Shown piece by piece: positions 46,850 through 58,199 of a stretch of 64,000 bases of DNA; the first letter of the stretch is position 1, and every line of letters starts with the position of its first letter. Source of the stretch: Pomphorhynchus laevis. Lineage: Eukaryota; Acanthocephala; Palaeacanthocephala; Echinorhynchida; Pomphorhynchidae. Where the stretch lies: positions 24,724 through 88,723 of the forward strand of contig WNNJ02001529.1 in the NCBI GenBank assembly GCA_012934845.2, in the 5' to 3' direction. The notes beneath the pieces were generated by a model, which saw only the letters and a list, made by a program, of their open reading frames with translations, was not told the DNA's origin and made no database searches. Made by a program: the position numbers and the translations under genes.

Positions 46850-47601
46850 AAATTTCTTTAAATCGTATTAATAATTAATTTCATTTAATTAATTATAGTA
46901 TAATAATAATCATATAATGTAATATTCTTTGATATTATATATTATTTAGTAGACCACATTCTGAGACAATAGTATCAACGACAGGACTCAGTTGTGAAAA
47001 TATATAAATGTATATTATTCAATCTAAAATTAGAATAAACGCCCCGGTATCCACAGTATTAAAATTATATATTACGATTTATAAAGATTTAAAAATCTAT
47101 TTTAACTTTACTGTTTCTTAGCTTTATAGATCAGTCAGCTAACATCATGGCTTATTAAAATACAATTAATTTATTATTTTTTATTATTTTTTCATTTATT
47201 GAATCGCTATTCAATCACTAACTAATCAATCTATTCAATTGGGATAAGTTTTCGTAGGCTTACGTCAGATATGTAATTCAACATAAGCAATCTCAGTTAC
47301 ATCAACTATAAATTTATTTTCCGAGTTTTTCTCGTTCGTATTATAATGTCAACACTTTGATGTTGTTTAACTCGCACTACGGCCATTTGTTTTTCTTTGA
47401 TATAAGAATCAACCTGTTTCTTCGGATATTACTCTTTGCATGTTGCAGCATTTATTATTTCACCGTTATCACAGTTTAATTGGTTTCTACTAAATAATGT
47501 GTTGAGCTTTAATTATTTTACTTGTCTCCGAGCAAACAAGGCGTTTACGTGGATAACACCATTATTTCAGAAATTAGTTTTGCTCAAGATATAATTTTTA
47601 T

Positions 47602-47677
<76 letters not shown>

Positions 47678-48700
47678 TGATGTATATATATTCAAGGGTT
47701 GAATACCTTGATGGTTATGGAAATATATTTGCTACTCAAATCCATTATTTAAATAAATTAAATTATATTGATTAAAGTACAACTTCAAGACGATTTCAAC
47801 ATCATATAATATCATATAAACGATATATCTTAATAAAATGTTAAGTTAATTGACAAATTTTTATTTTTATTCAATTTGACAAGAATGCCTTCTAAACTTT
47901 AAAGTATTTACAAGACTCATTTAGTTTTCTATTTCCTAGAAATAGAGATAAACTCATAAAGATGAATTTTAAGCAAATAATATATCAATTATCTTTATAA
48001 ATTAAAACACACATAACATATTATCGCTCTATATCGGATTATAAAATTTTTTAATACTCAACGAATTTAATTACATAGTTTGAGCTCATGGAAATAGTTC
48101 TAATAATTTGTGACTACAAATTCGCCCTTTCCTTGCTAAAGTATTATTATATTATATAAAATAATTAATTATAAAATGTTATCAATAAATATTTATTATA
48201 GATGCAATTGTAATAATATAAATATATCTACAATATATTTATAAATACTATAAATATATCTACAATATATTTATATTTTAATAAAAAATATTGTAAAGAT
48301 TAAAAGGCATTCCCAGCAAATAAAATTTGAAATTATTTTTAATATTTCCATGGAATATTTATGAAGGCATAATTATCATGATTTCTGCTCAGATACGTTT
48401 TATTCAGAACGCCATGTTTGATCATGTGAAGAATTATGTTATAAATAAGTGATTCTTTGGTTTAAATGATATATAGTTTGACCCGCATGTAATGTGTTAT
48501 TAACGTCATTTTAACATGTTATGTGTCACAGTCAGAAAAATTTCAGCTCACAAATGCAATCACAAGTTAAATTAAATACATTTTTAATATATCATAAACG
48601 GTTGCTATAGTAGCATTGAGATTGAAAAATATGTAGACGGATATATTTATTTTTAGTGGATGATAAGTTTGCAATAGTGAAAATCCGGTTGTTGTCTGCA
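46850..48700. other. Intergenic AT-rich DNA with microsatellite
   Basis: No gene recognised. It contains the (AT)n tract at 47604-47674, and A/T-rich sequence elsewhere. Confidence 0.4.
47604..47674. repeat. (AT)n microsatellite
   Basis: About 35 uninterrupted AT dinucleotides. Confidence 0.9.
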
Positions 48701-48723
48701 CATAAAAATCGATCGATATACAG

Positions 48724-48812
48724 ATGACTCTAACGGACAAGTTGAAAAATTCTTCAGTTTTTGATTTTGACGAATTTGATGTTATTTCGCATAAACAACA
48801 GAATCAAGCCAA
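48724..48812 (+). CDS. Candidate first exon of an unknown gene
   Basis: ATG at 48724 opens MTLTDKLKNSSVFDFDEFDV then ISHKQQNQA, with a possible donor AA|GTATAAAT at 48813. Without splicing the frame ends at 48852 after 42 residues. The acidic DFDEFDV stretch and mixed codons look like a real N-terminus. The next candidate exon (49001-49130) does not match in phase, so a third exon or another partner would be needed. Weak call. Confidence 0.3.
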
Positions 48813-49000
48813 GTATAAATGTTGTTGTTTTATACGAGATTTTAGTTTGTAAATAATGACCATATCACATAAGAATTCAAAAAATGGCTAAATTTTTAAC
48901 ATGATAGTCAAGAATTGAGGAATATTTATATTTAGTATTTTAATGATAAACTGCCATCATAATGTTACTAAAGCAATTTTATGTGTACATTTTAATACAG

Positions 49001-49136
49001 GTTGGGTATTTATTTGTCCATACTCTCGAACGTCCTCTAAAAAATAAACACATTATTCGTCATCAGCTCGTAATATGGTCTCATCCTATCAAAAGACCCA
49101 ACCCTTTCTTCATACCGAGTCTAGCGTAAATATCAC
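49001..49136 (+). CDS. Candidate terminal exon of an unknown gene
   Basis: After a TTTTAATACAG acceptor the phase-0 frame reads VGYLFVHTLERPLKNKH, then IIRHQLVIWSHPIKRPNPFF, and ends IPSLA-stop. The basic, aromatic and proline content and freedom from stops suggest coding sequence. I cannot name a family. Confidence 0.3.
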
Positions 49137-49504
49137 ACTACAATCTAATTAAAAAATTAATGGTTTATCACCATGTTCAGGTAATCTACAAATAATGGGA
49201 GTATACTTAGCAAAAAATGTAAAATATTTAATCATTATAAGAAACATTGGCTACATTTTTTCAAATAATAACTTTGATCAAAATGATTCGATTAAGTGGA
49301 GCTAAAATTTACTGTTATACAAAATCAAAACTTTGAGATTTCTAAACTTGCCTCATGCCAACGCTCAATTTTATAGATGTAGCCTGTTGTATTTTTATAC
49401 TAAATAAAAAGTTAACGTGAATAACACAATGGCGTAAAAATATATTGAATTTTTGTAAAAAAATTCAATATATTTTTCAATATTTTTGATAAAAACGATT
49501 TGAA

Positions 49505-52150
49505 AGTAGCAAAGATAAGATAAGGATTTTATTAACAATAAAAAATAACAAAAAAAAGAAATAATTGTTCTTTTCTAAAAAAGAAACATTAAAGAAATAA
49601 TCACTTTATCCGTATTCTAATATGTACGGCATAAAGTCCAGCGGGATCTGATCACTCCAGACAATCCAACACGCCGCTCTCCGACTGAACCACACAGGGT
49701 CTCTCACACCCCTTCCCGAAGAATCACATCGAGGCGGACTATGCTCGATAATCGTGAGATGAGGATCTTGAGCTTGTTCTCAAGAGGGACGTTCTCTTGA
49801 GAAGAAGACTAATCCCGAGATAAGCCAAGTACCCCCAGAGGCGCACTTGAGTTTGCATATTATATGACAGATGCTAAGCCCGTTTTAGGGCCCATCTAGC
49901 TTTATTCAGTATACGTTTAAGTTTATCCGTCAGCTTTCGCCGACCAGTTCACCGTAACAGTGAACCCCAGGTATTTTACTCGACTTGTGAAGGAATGGAG
50001 TTGTTAATTAGTAAATATGGAAGATAGAGCTGAGAGTGCTAGTCTCTTTAATATTTTTTTGGTGGTAAAGGCGCCATGAAAAACGACAACCTGCGATTTC
50101 GAGGAGTTCAAAATAAAATTTGATTTGGTTAACTGGTCTTTTAATCTCAAAAAGAAACGGCTGATGTCCGAGACACTATCTTTGCACCTGCGTCAAAAGA
50201 ACAGGGCTGTGGTATCATCAGCGTATACTACTAGATGATGATCACGTTTAAAATTCTTGAATAGTACAATGTAGGCAGCAAGATATAAGATAGGAGAAAG
50301 TGGGTATCCTTGAGGTGCACTCGTAATAAGTAAAACTGACGCGCATCAGGCTCGTCTTCATAGAAGAATCGCTTGATGTGCAGCAATGTCGCGATGGACC
50401 TGAGAGAGGAGACAACAAAGGGAATGGAGATGCGGTTAAATGCAGCAGAAAAATCAAGGCAAACAGCCAGTGAGTTGATGATTGTTATCCCGACAAAACT
50501 GATGCACTTCACCAATTGCTGAATGGACCGAGCGCCCTTTGACAAACTAATGAAAACTTGGTAGGATCAAGTTACGCATATTTAAATGGTCACGGATTAT
50601 CCGCTCAAGTGAATTTTCGTAAGTGGAGATGAGGAAGTTTTGAATCGAAATAGGCCGCAGGTCTTTAGGACATGAGACCGAACTACGCTTGGGTAAAAAA
50701 TTCTACAACTAATATTGATGTCGGCTACATTTGATGGTAATGCTAAGAGCATTGGTACGGCCGATTCTCTTCTTTGATCGGCTGTCAAAATGTGACAGAC
50801 CCGAGAAATAGTAGAGCGATTTGGAGATGCCCGGAAGTGGACCTTAAGAGATAAGGATATCTGTAACAGATAAGTTCCTGCTACTGAAGTCACCCCAAAA
50901 CAGGATTGGTTGGGAACATTGAGGGACTGCATAGTTATGCAGGGATAGTGACTCTTCCAAAACTCTGTCAAGACCAATGCCCCCAATCCAATCCATAGCC
51001 CTTTCCTTCCAGCAGACAAACTTCTCTTTCTTGAATATATTTTAAAAGGTAGACTGAGAAGGTTTAGGGTGAGCAAAGCTCGCATATCCCTGCTCAGCTG
51101 GAACCTATATCTAAAGCTCCAGTATTCATTCGAGAGGGCTTGCCTGGCGGAAACAGAGAGATTGGGAAGGTGTGCCATTTTAGCCACGACCTTGAGACTT
51201 GTTGTTGTAAATACGACCTTGATAGGTAGTCGAAAGAAACGCGGTAGCTTGCGATCATAAAAGAAGACTGAGAAGGGTTAGGGTATGCAAAGCTCGCCCT
51301 ATCTCTACTTAGCTGGAACCTATATCTAGAGCTCCAGTATTCATTCGAGAGGGCGTGTCTGCCGGAAACAGAAATATTTGGAATGTGTATCATTTTAGCC
51401 AGGACCTTGAGTTTTGTTGGACTGGGATTGTGAATACGATCTTTATAGGTAGTCGAAATAAACTCGGTAGCTTGCGATGAGAGGTAGGAATTAAATTCGA
51501 TCAAACTCTCTTTACCAATTACGAGGAATAGTTGGATAGCTGCCTGAAATAAAGCCACTCTGATGGGATCAAAGTGAAACCTCTTTCTAAGCAACGTATC
51601 TTCCTTTATCCGCTGACGAATTAGGTTATCAGGGGCGGTCTGTTTATTAAGCGACTGCTCAGTACAGACGGGTTTCAACAACCACATCTTATGATGCAGT
51701 AATATGTCGAGGAAAGAATTTGTTGTTGAGCAATGAAAGTTTGGGGACGGTGGTTTGTGAATAAGGTAGTTGTTCCTGGCTATGCGGAGTGCTGCATTAA
51801 TCCAACGACTAGTTCTCTCCTTAAAGTCACCGAGTAACATGTCATAGTCACTACCCAAAATACGGCCTAGGAGCTCACGGTTCTTGTGAATTTCTTCTTG
51901 CCTAATAAAGATATTGGCTATACTGATACGTTTACCGTTCTTACAAAATGATATAGCTAAACAAGGCAGTGCTGGACAAGAATAGTTTTAAATGTGGGAC
52001 GATCGTAAGGAGCATTTAACTGAAGTTAAAAGATCTTGAGATGTAGAGGAGTCACGAGGGATTATGTACGGAGTAAAGTGGGCTTAGATGTGATTAGGGA
52101 TAAATCGAGTAATATCCTGAGAGATACGGATAGAACGCGTATCCTAAAAG
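49505..52150 (-). mobile_element. R1/I-like LINE, copy 2 (5'-truncated, internally duplicated)
   Basis: This minus-strand relative of the insertion at 22882-25373 begins at the same point of the element (GGATACGCG word near 52140). It carries the endonuclease half (YDMLLGDFKERTSRWINAAL), the linker with HALSNEYWSSRYRFQLSRD, RT pieces (AVCLDFSAAFNRISIPFV) and the C-terminal VWFSRRAACWIVW. Frames are shifted several times. The linker segment is duplicated in tandem (51060-51250 and 51265-51450), absent from copy 1. Copies 1 and 2 differ at many sites, so they are separate old insertions. Confidence 0.8.
51060..51450 (-). repeat. Tandem duplication of about 200 bp inside LINE copy 2
   Basis: GGAACCTATATCTARAGCTC, CATTCGAGAGGGC and AGGTAGTCGAAA occur in both units in the same order. 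The units now differ at many positions, so the event is not recent. Confidence 0.7.
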
Positions 52151-52712
52151 TAGCGTTTACATTGCCATATATAAATATGTAAGCAGCTCATTTGTGTATC
52201 TGCTCGTGGATGCAAAGTAGTACGAGCTTAATCAAAATGTTTTAAAACGCAGAATACCGCTAATTGATGGATAAGAGATTCGGTCATCAGATGCATCTAA
52301 ATTAGCATATTAGTGATCTAGCCACTCAACTAGTACTATCGTATCGTTATTCGGTAGCTTGAAATCAATTGTTGTCTATTCAACTTGACGTGAAAGAATG
52401 GTGATACTTTGAGCATATCAATCTTAGTCACATTACGTTATACGAACCAAAATCTAAAGGTTCATTAAATAATGATAAAAATAAAACATTATTATTTCTA
52501 ACATAATAATTATATTTCTTGACTGCGAAGCAATTCAGAATAATAATCCAACTCGTCGTTACCATTTCGTTATTTTATTAGGCGGATATAATAATTAATA
52601 AAACATCATTAGTTATTATGATGTCATCATTAGTCATCATTATTTTTGTATGTCAGCAAATTACTGCATTTCGAGCATACTTCTTACTTTAGTCCAAACA
52701 TATATTCATTTC

Positions 52713-52845
52713 ATATATCGACCCTTAATTTTAATTTACATCAGTTAATACACAGATGAATTAAAACGAAATATTTCATACTCAGTCATTATATATCGAC
52801 CCTTAATTTTAATTTGCATCAGTTAATGCCCAGATTAATTGGAAT
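52713..52845. repeat. Tandem duplication, 79-bp period
   Basis: ATATATCGACCCTTAATTTT and the following CATCAGTTAAT word occur at about 52714 and 52793. Confidence 0.7.
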
Positions 52846-52862
52846 TAAATACAACAAACATA

Positions 52863-53117
52863 GCGTCCACTAGTCTCAGAGCGTACAGACATGGCTACCA
52901 TAACATATTATGTTCTATATGCACGTTAAATTGTAAGGATGAATGCATTTTTGAAAGCAAACTTTCCATCAATCTCATATGTCTTATTCCTCTCACTAAT
53001 TTACATTTCTCGGATATCGATAAGTTCCACAAAACTACTAAATTCTCTAATATCAAGAAGTATCAGAAGAAAAAAAGTTATATAATTTATTTTTATTTAT
53101 ATTTTATTATTATATAA
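52863..53117 (+). CDS. Possible N-lobe exon of the pseudokinase gene
   Basis: After AACAAACATAG the frame reads TSLRAYRHGYHNILCSICTL then NCKDECIFESKLSI. The H-x-NIL-x-x-I spacing and the following hydrophobic strand resemble the beta4-beta5 part of a kinase N-lobe (HxNIVxLxG...). It lies 1.2 kb upstream of clear kinase C-lobe exons on the same strand. There is no good donor, and the call is tentative. Confidence 0.3.
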   Translation, partial: ASTSLRAYRHGYHNILCSICTLNCKDECIFESKLSINLICLIPLTNLHFSDIDKFHKTTKFSNIKKYQKKKSYIIYFYLYFIII

Positions 53118-53699
53118 TTTATTATATTCATTTTTTAAATCGTATATTGTTAAAAACAAAAATATGTAGTGTACGAGCATGATTGCAAGGCTTATATACG
53201 TTATAAACGTATAAATATAGTAATATATATATATTTTATTAAAATATATTGTTAATAAACAAAAACGCACATAACACAATGAATTTTAATTAAAACTTTT
53301 TCTGATTTAGCATGCCAACAGAATATTATGTACGGTTTAAAAAGAGCAAATATTATTTCGTGCTTAGCCCCGCAATTGAGGTAGATTTCTAAAACTATTG
53401 ATGTTGTAATACTTTGCTAATAGACAGAGAAGAAAGAAGCGAATTTGCTTTTAAAGTTGAATCATATTAATCTTTTGGCGTTTCACGGAATTTGCGTAGT
53501 CAATAAAGGTTGCAAAAATACATCAAGGTTGTTGTAATCATTTCATTTTTACAGCATATTTCTACGTACTTGAGCCCTTTTACTGTAATATCTACCATAT
53601 CACATACGTACATCGACCTCCTAACATTGCACTTGGTCAGTTTAAAAATATACTCTTTCAATTGCTCGACGGTAATAAATAGTAATTTGTTTTCGATTA

Positions 53700-54140
53700 A
53701 TTGTATTAAAACTTTATTTTATAAAATATTTTACATTGATATAGATGAAAATACCACCGAACTTTACAAAAAGGTCGCCTTCTTTGCTAAGGCAGACTTT
53801 TTGCAACAAGCATAAGACTTTAAAGTTAATAAAAAAATTTATTAATAACTTTCAATACCTTTACTAAGATATTTATTTGATAATAATTAAATATATTATT
53901 AATTCTAATATCATTTAAATATAATAAATTGAATTTCTTATTAAAGACAAAAAACTTTATTTTATAAAATATTTCACATGGATATCGATGTAAATACCAG
54001 CGAACTTTACAAAAAAGTAACATTATTTGCTAACGCAGACTTTTTGCAACAAGTATAAGACTTTAAAGTTAATGAATTTTTAATTAATAAATTTAAATAC
54101 ATTTACTTCGATATTTATTTGATAATAATTAAATATATTA
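53700..54140. repeat. Tandem duplication, about 240-bp unit, with matching short frames
   Basis: Unit 1 starts near 53705 and unit 2 near 53945. Each contains a frame ending at the same stop: DIDENTTELYKKVAFFAKAD and DIDVNTSELYKKVTLFANAD, both followed by FLQQ and one residue. The A/T-rich spacers also match (GATAATAATTAAATATATTA). It lies between the possible N-lobe and the C-lobe exons of the pseudokinase. Confidence 0.65.
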
Positions 54141-54343
54141 TTAATTCTTTATATTATTTTAATATAATGAGTTAATTTTCTCATAAAACATTAAATAAGG
54201 ATTTAGAATATATTAAAAATAAAAATAGCGAATAGTAGTAACGTTAAAAAATTTATATTTTACAGAATAATGTAATATATTAATTTAAAAATAAATTATA
54301 TTATTGTTTAATAATTAAATAGGCATTTTATTTGTATTTTTAG

Positions 54344-55828
54344 GTCTGTCTTATCTTCACAGCTGCAATATCGTACACACTTCTCTACATTCAAAGTCAA
54401 TTTACATTACAACGCAAAGGCTTTTAAAAATTTCAAACTTAAAAAACTGTCTTGCCATTAACAGTTCGTTGTAGCATTACAAATTTCTATAATAAAATGA
54501 GTAATTTAGGTATTATTAACACATCAAGCATAAGCAGTAAAACATATTTGCCCCGTGAAATATTAAACGGTGAACAGATCCACGCTGATCCCAGAATCGA
54601 TTCATATTCAGCAGGATGCATAATATCGGAATTATCTACAGGCCATGCAATAAAAACAGGTAAAGGATTTAATTCAAATAGATTTGGCACAATATTTGCT
54701 TAAAATGCTTAAGCTTTTCTAACAAATGGTGTTGTAGCTTCAGAATTAAAATTACTTTGTTCTATTACGATATACAAGTAAATTACATTTAATTTTAGTT
54801 CATAAAATAACTTTTACTTGATGATACCTTTCATTATCTCTGATAAACGATCACTAAATCCTTGAGATAAGCTTAACGGCTTCAATTTAATCATGTATTG
54901 TATACATTTTAATAATCAATTATTTTTCGATAAAATTATTGAAAATAAATCCTCTACTCGACATTACCGCAAAACACACATTTATACTTCTAGCAGCATT
55001 ATCACCGAATACCCCGGTGATTTAAGCTAACTAACTTTAGTTAGTTATGACCAATGAAGTTAGTTAGTAATATTTATCATTCTGAGCTGTTGAGCGGGCT
55101 TTTTAATTAATAATTATTCCTTTTTTCGATATTGCTATAAAATTTTAGCTCCAGAAATACCAAACCCCGATAAGCAGATATCCCGATGACATATATACTT
55201 CTTTGGGTAGCTTTTTTTTATTTAGAGTCAACAATCAGTTTTATTTAAAGTCAACAATCAATCAGAATTAATCCAATTAAGAATTGTTTATTATAATTTA
55301 AAGATAACTTGCATCTAGTATTTTCACGTTTTGATTTTAACACAACATATAATATCTTATTTAACGAGAATTCATGCTAGATTAAGATCGGACAAACTAG
55401 GGTAAAGTTTTATACTTTTGAATTACCGCGATAGACTAGCGTTATAAAAAATATTATTGAATTGCTGAATATGTCGTGTTGAATCCATTATTTAAAAGGT
55501 TTTAAAATTTTGAAATAACATTTGCAGATTATCTTTGTAAATCCGATTGATTATTTCAGATAATTCAGAGAGCTACAGTTCTATTGCAATAGCAGATAGT
55601 CATGATGTCACCCTTTCAGAAGTATACACAAAGTTAGTTGGTGAAACGAGTGCACTAGACATGGGACATCTTTCAGATTCCTTGGCAAATCATTTGGTTA
55701 ATAGTTTGCTAGATAAAAATCCAGAAACGCGTTCAACCTGTACAGATTCATTGATTCATCCACTGTTTTGCTCACAGCCTTGTATAGAAGACCTTAATTC
55801 ATTGTATATTTGTGATAATTTTGAATAA
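54344..55828 (+). CDS. Protein kinase-like C-lobe, probable pseudokinase
   Basis: Three blocks on the plus strand. Block 1 (54344-54460, after TTTTTAG) reads GLSYLHSCNIVHTSLHSKSI then KISNLKN: the HRD motif is HTS and the DFG position is SNL. Block 2 (54465-54659) reads KTYLPREILNGEQIHADPRI then DSYSAGCIISELSTGH, i.e. the APE region, the conserved aspartate and helix F; its donor is CAG|GTAAAG. Block 3 (55560-55828, after TTATTTCAG) joins in phase (G|AT) and ends SLANHLVNSLLDKNPETRST then LIHPLF, helices H-I with the RxT arginine. Blocks 1 and 2 lie in different frames (a +1 change between 54440 and 54471), so either an assembly error, an unusual splice or a broken gene must be assumed. Missing catalytic residues suggest a scaffold role. 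The family (STRAD-, NRBP- or GCN2-pseudokinase-like) is unresolved. Confidence 0.65.
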
Positions 55829-57850
55829 CCAAAGTACGTTTGTTTGCAATCTAATGAAAATAATAACAATATTCAAATGTACTAATAAAATTGCCCCAAT
55901 TAAAATCGTAAAAATACTATTTCTGAAGTTGATATAAAAAGTAAATACTGTATTGTGATGATCAAATCACCTTATGTATTTTTTATTACCAAAGATTTAT
56001 CTCTATTATATACACACAGTATATAATATATTAATTAACTAGTTCATAAAAATTCTGGATTATAAAAAGTCTTAACTTATAAAATATTCGAATTACAGAA
56101 AATTGTAATATGATAAATAAAATATACGATCGAATAAAATATTTACCAATAATCAGATAATCAGAATAATTATAGATAATCGGATAATCATAATGATTGC
56201 CCAATAATCAAATTATTAAATATAAAATATTATAAGAGATTTCAGGAAAATTAAGATTATTAGGAAGAATATTCTTAATTATTATTAAGATTATTAATTA
56301 TTAATAATTAAGATTATTAATCTTAATTATTATTAATGCAAGATTATTACCTCGAATCGAAAAGTTTTCATCTTCGTTCCTATTCAAAGCTGTTAGATCA
56401 TTAGAAGAGCAGAGTCGAAAATCCATAAGGTTGTAAATTGGCAATCTCCACAGCTCAGTAAAACAATTTTATTGAATAGTGTTTATCCTACCTTTTCGCA
56501 GCTGCAAATGATCCTTATTATTATAAATATATTTTTATTTTCTATTTTTTATCAAATTTAAAGAAGTTGTACACAAATTAATCAGAGATAGTTGCTTGTT
56601 TGTATTTTATAACATGTTCACTTTTATTAAATAAAGAATCAATCAATGGGGGCCGAAAATTTACAACCCAGAGTTTCTTCTGGTGATTAATACTCTTAGT
56701 TCTTAAATATATTATATAATCTATTAATCGATCATAAAATACAGGGTTATAATAATTCTTTATTAAGATTAAGATAGTTTTATTTTTAAATTTATTTATT
56801 GTTCAAAATATGTAGTAGCCTCTATTCATTTTTTTGAATATTTTAACTTATAAATCTTAATTTATATAATATTATAATTACATATTTTTTAATATTTTAA
56901 ATTTATGTAAAAAACAAGTAGACTCAGTTAACTGATTAGCGAACTTAAAGTAGATATAGTCATTTAAAAATATTTTGATTTAATTTTCTCTGTATTATAA
57001 CTAAGATAAGCGGAATTTATTAGAAACCGCTATATAATCGTGTTTTATATAAATATAATAGTTTCAAACTTATTCATTGACTAAATGCATCAGAGTTTAA
57101 ATGTATACTAATAAGCATTTCCTGTATAATATCTAATCAGAGAGAAGGTATGTATTAATCATGCATTCTAGGTAAAAGACAAAAGTGATCAGAAATTAAG
57201 ACTTTGAATGAACATACGAGAGTGAAATTGATTTTTTTAATTTATCAAATTAAAAGGTTAAACTAAATTTGACTAAGTTTTAATAAACAATTATTTTCAC
57301 TCTATCCCGTTACATTTTAAGTAAATATTTACCAGTTAGAATTACTCAAAAGCATACAATATAATTTAATTCTGTTCGATTTTCCTTTATCTATTCACTT
57401 TGGACAAGTTTCGTATTACTTCAATTTCCGCTTCATCAAATTTATTGCTTTCAACATAGTTCGCTTTACTCTTTATTGAATTATATTATTAAAAATGACT
57501 GACTACTAATTCAACACTAAAAGATTGCATTTTTCGAACATAGTTTTAATCTCTTCAGCATTAAAAAACAAATTAACGGAAAAATGATTAAAATTTTTAT
57601 TCTTAAAATTTAACTTTTAAAATAGTTTATTTATTGGTACAGAAAATAATGTCTTACTATCACAAATTCAACGAAACTGAGGTAGAACTACTTTTCGTTG
57701 AGTAAAGATTTTATTCATATGCCTAATGGTGGTAATGAAGTCACCGAAATACATCCTTTTATAACATTTAGCTATTCTAAAAATAACATTTTTAGATAAT
57801 CACTGTATAAAAATTAATTAAAAATAATTATTCGTACAATCAATATTTTA
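55829..57850. other. Intergenic AT-rich DNA
   Basis: No gene recognised. One minus-strand copy of the dispersed AGTCTACGTATTT-type motif is at 56915-56938. A tiny frame starting MSYYHKFNETEVELLFVE (57650) stops after 18 codons. Confidence 0.4.
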
Positions 57851-57859
57851 AATGTTTTA

Positions 57860-58060
57860 TTACGATATCGAGAAATATTTTTTACATACAGGCATTATAT
57901 ATTGATGACCACTGTTATCATCAGGCACGTTAACAAAATATTTTTTATTAGAAAAATAGTGATTATGATCTCGTTTGTAAAATCCTTGTCGTTCATAATT
58001 TTTTTCGATTAAAAGAATTCCTGAATCATGTTCAAAATTCCTAAGGGAAATTTTAAACAT
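57860..58060 (-). CDS. Hypothetical protein, 66 residues
   Basis: ATG at 58060 opens a frame rich in lysine, asparagine, tyrosine and phenylalanine (GILLIEKNYERQGFYKRDHN, then YFVNVPDDNSGHQYIMPV) ending in TAA. The mixture of charged and aromatic residues looks coding, but it is short and I do not recognise it. It could also be an exon. Confidence 0.3.
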   Translation of the reverse strand: MFKISLRNFEHDSGILLIEKNYERQGFYKRDHNHYFSNKKYFVNVPDDNSGHQYIMPVCKKYFSIS

Positions 58061-58199
58061 GTGACATAAAAATACATTTTTAATAGTACGGGTTTATTAA
58101 AGTGGCTAAGTGGACATACATCCACTTTCAAGTCAATTAAATTACAAATTTATAGTTTAACAAAAATAAGAAAACAAACAAGGAACGATAGTATAATCA

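Noticed and set aside
52839-52862. Start codon for the possible kinase N-lobe frame
   Set aside because: The upstream open codons include no ATG in context and precede a plausible acceptor, so they are intron.
54464-54464. Separate exon starting at 54465 with a normal intron upstream
   Set aside because: The kinase alignment leaves no residues missing between the two blocks, so there is no room for a usual intron; the frame change is reported as unresolved.
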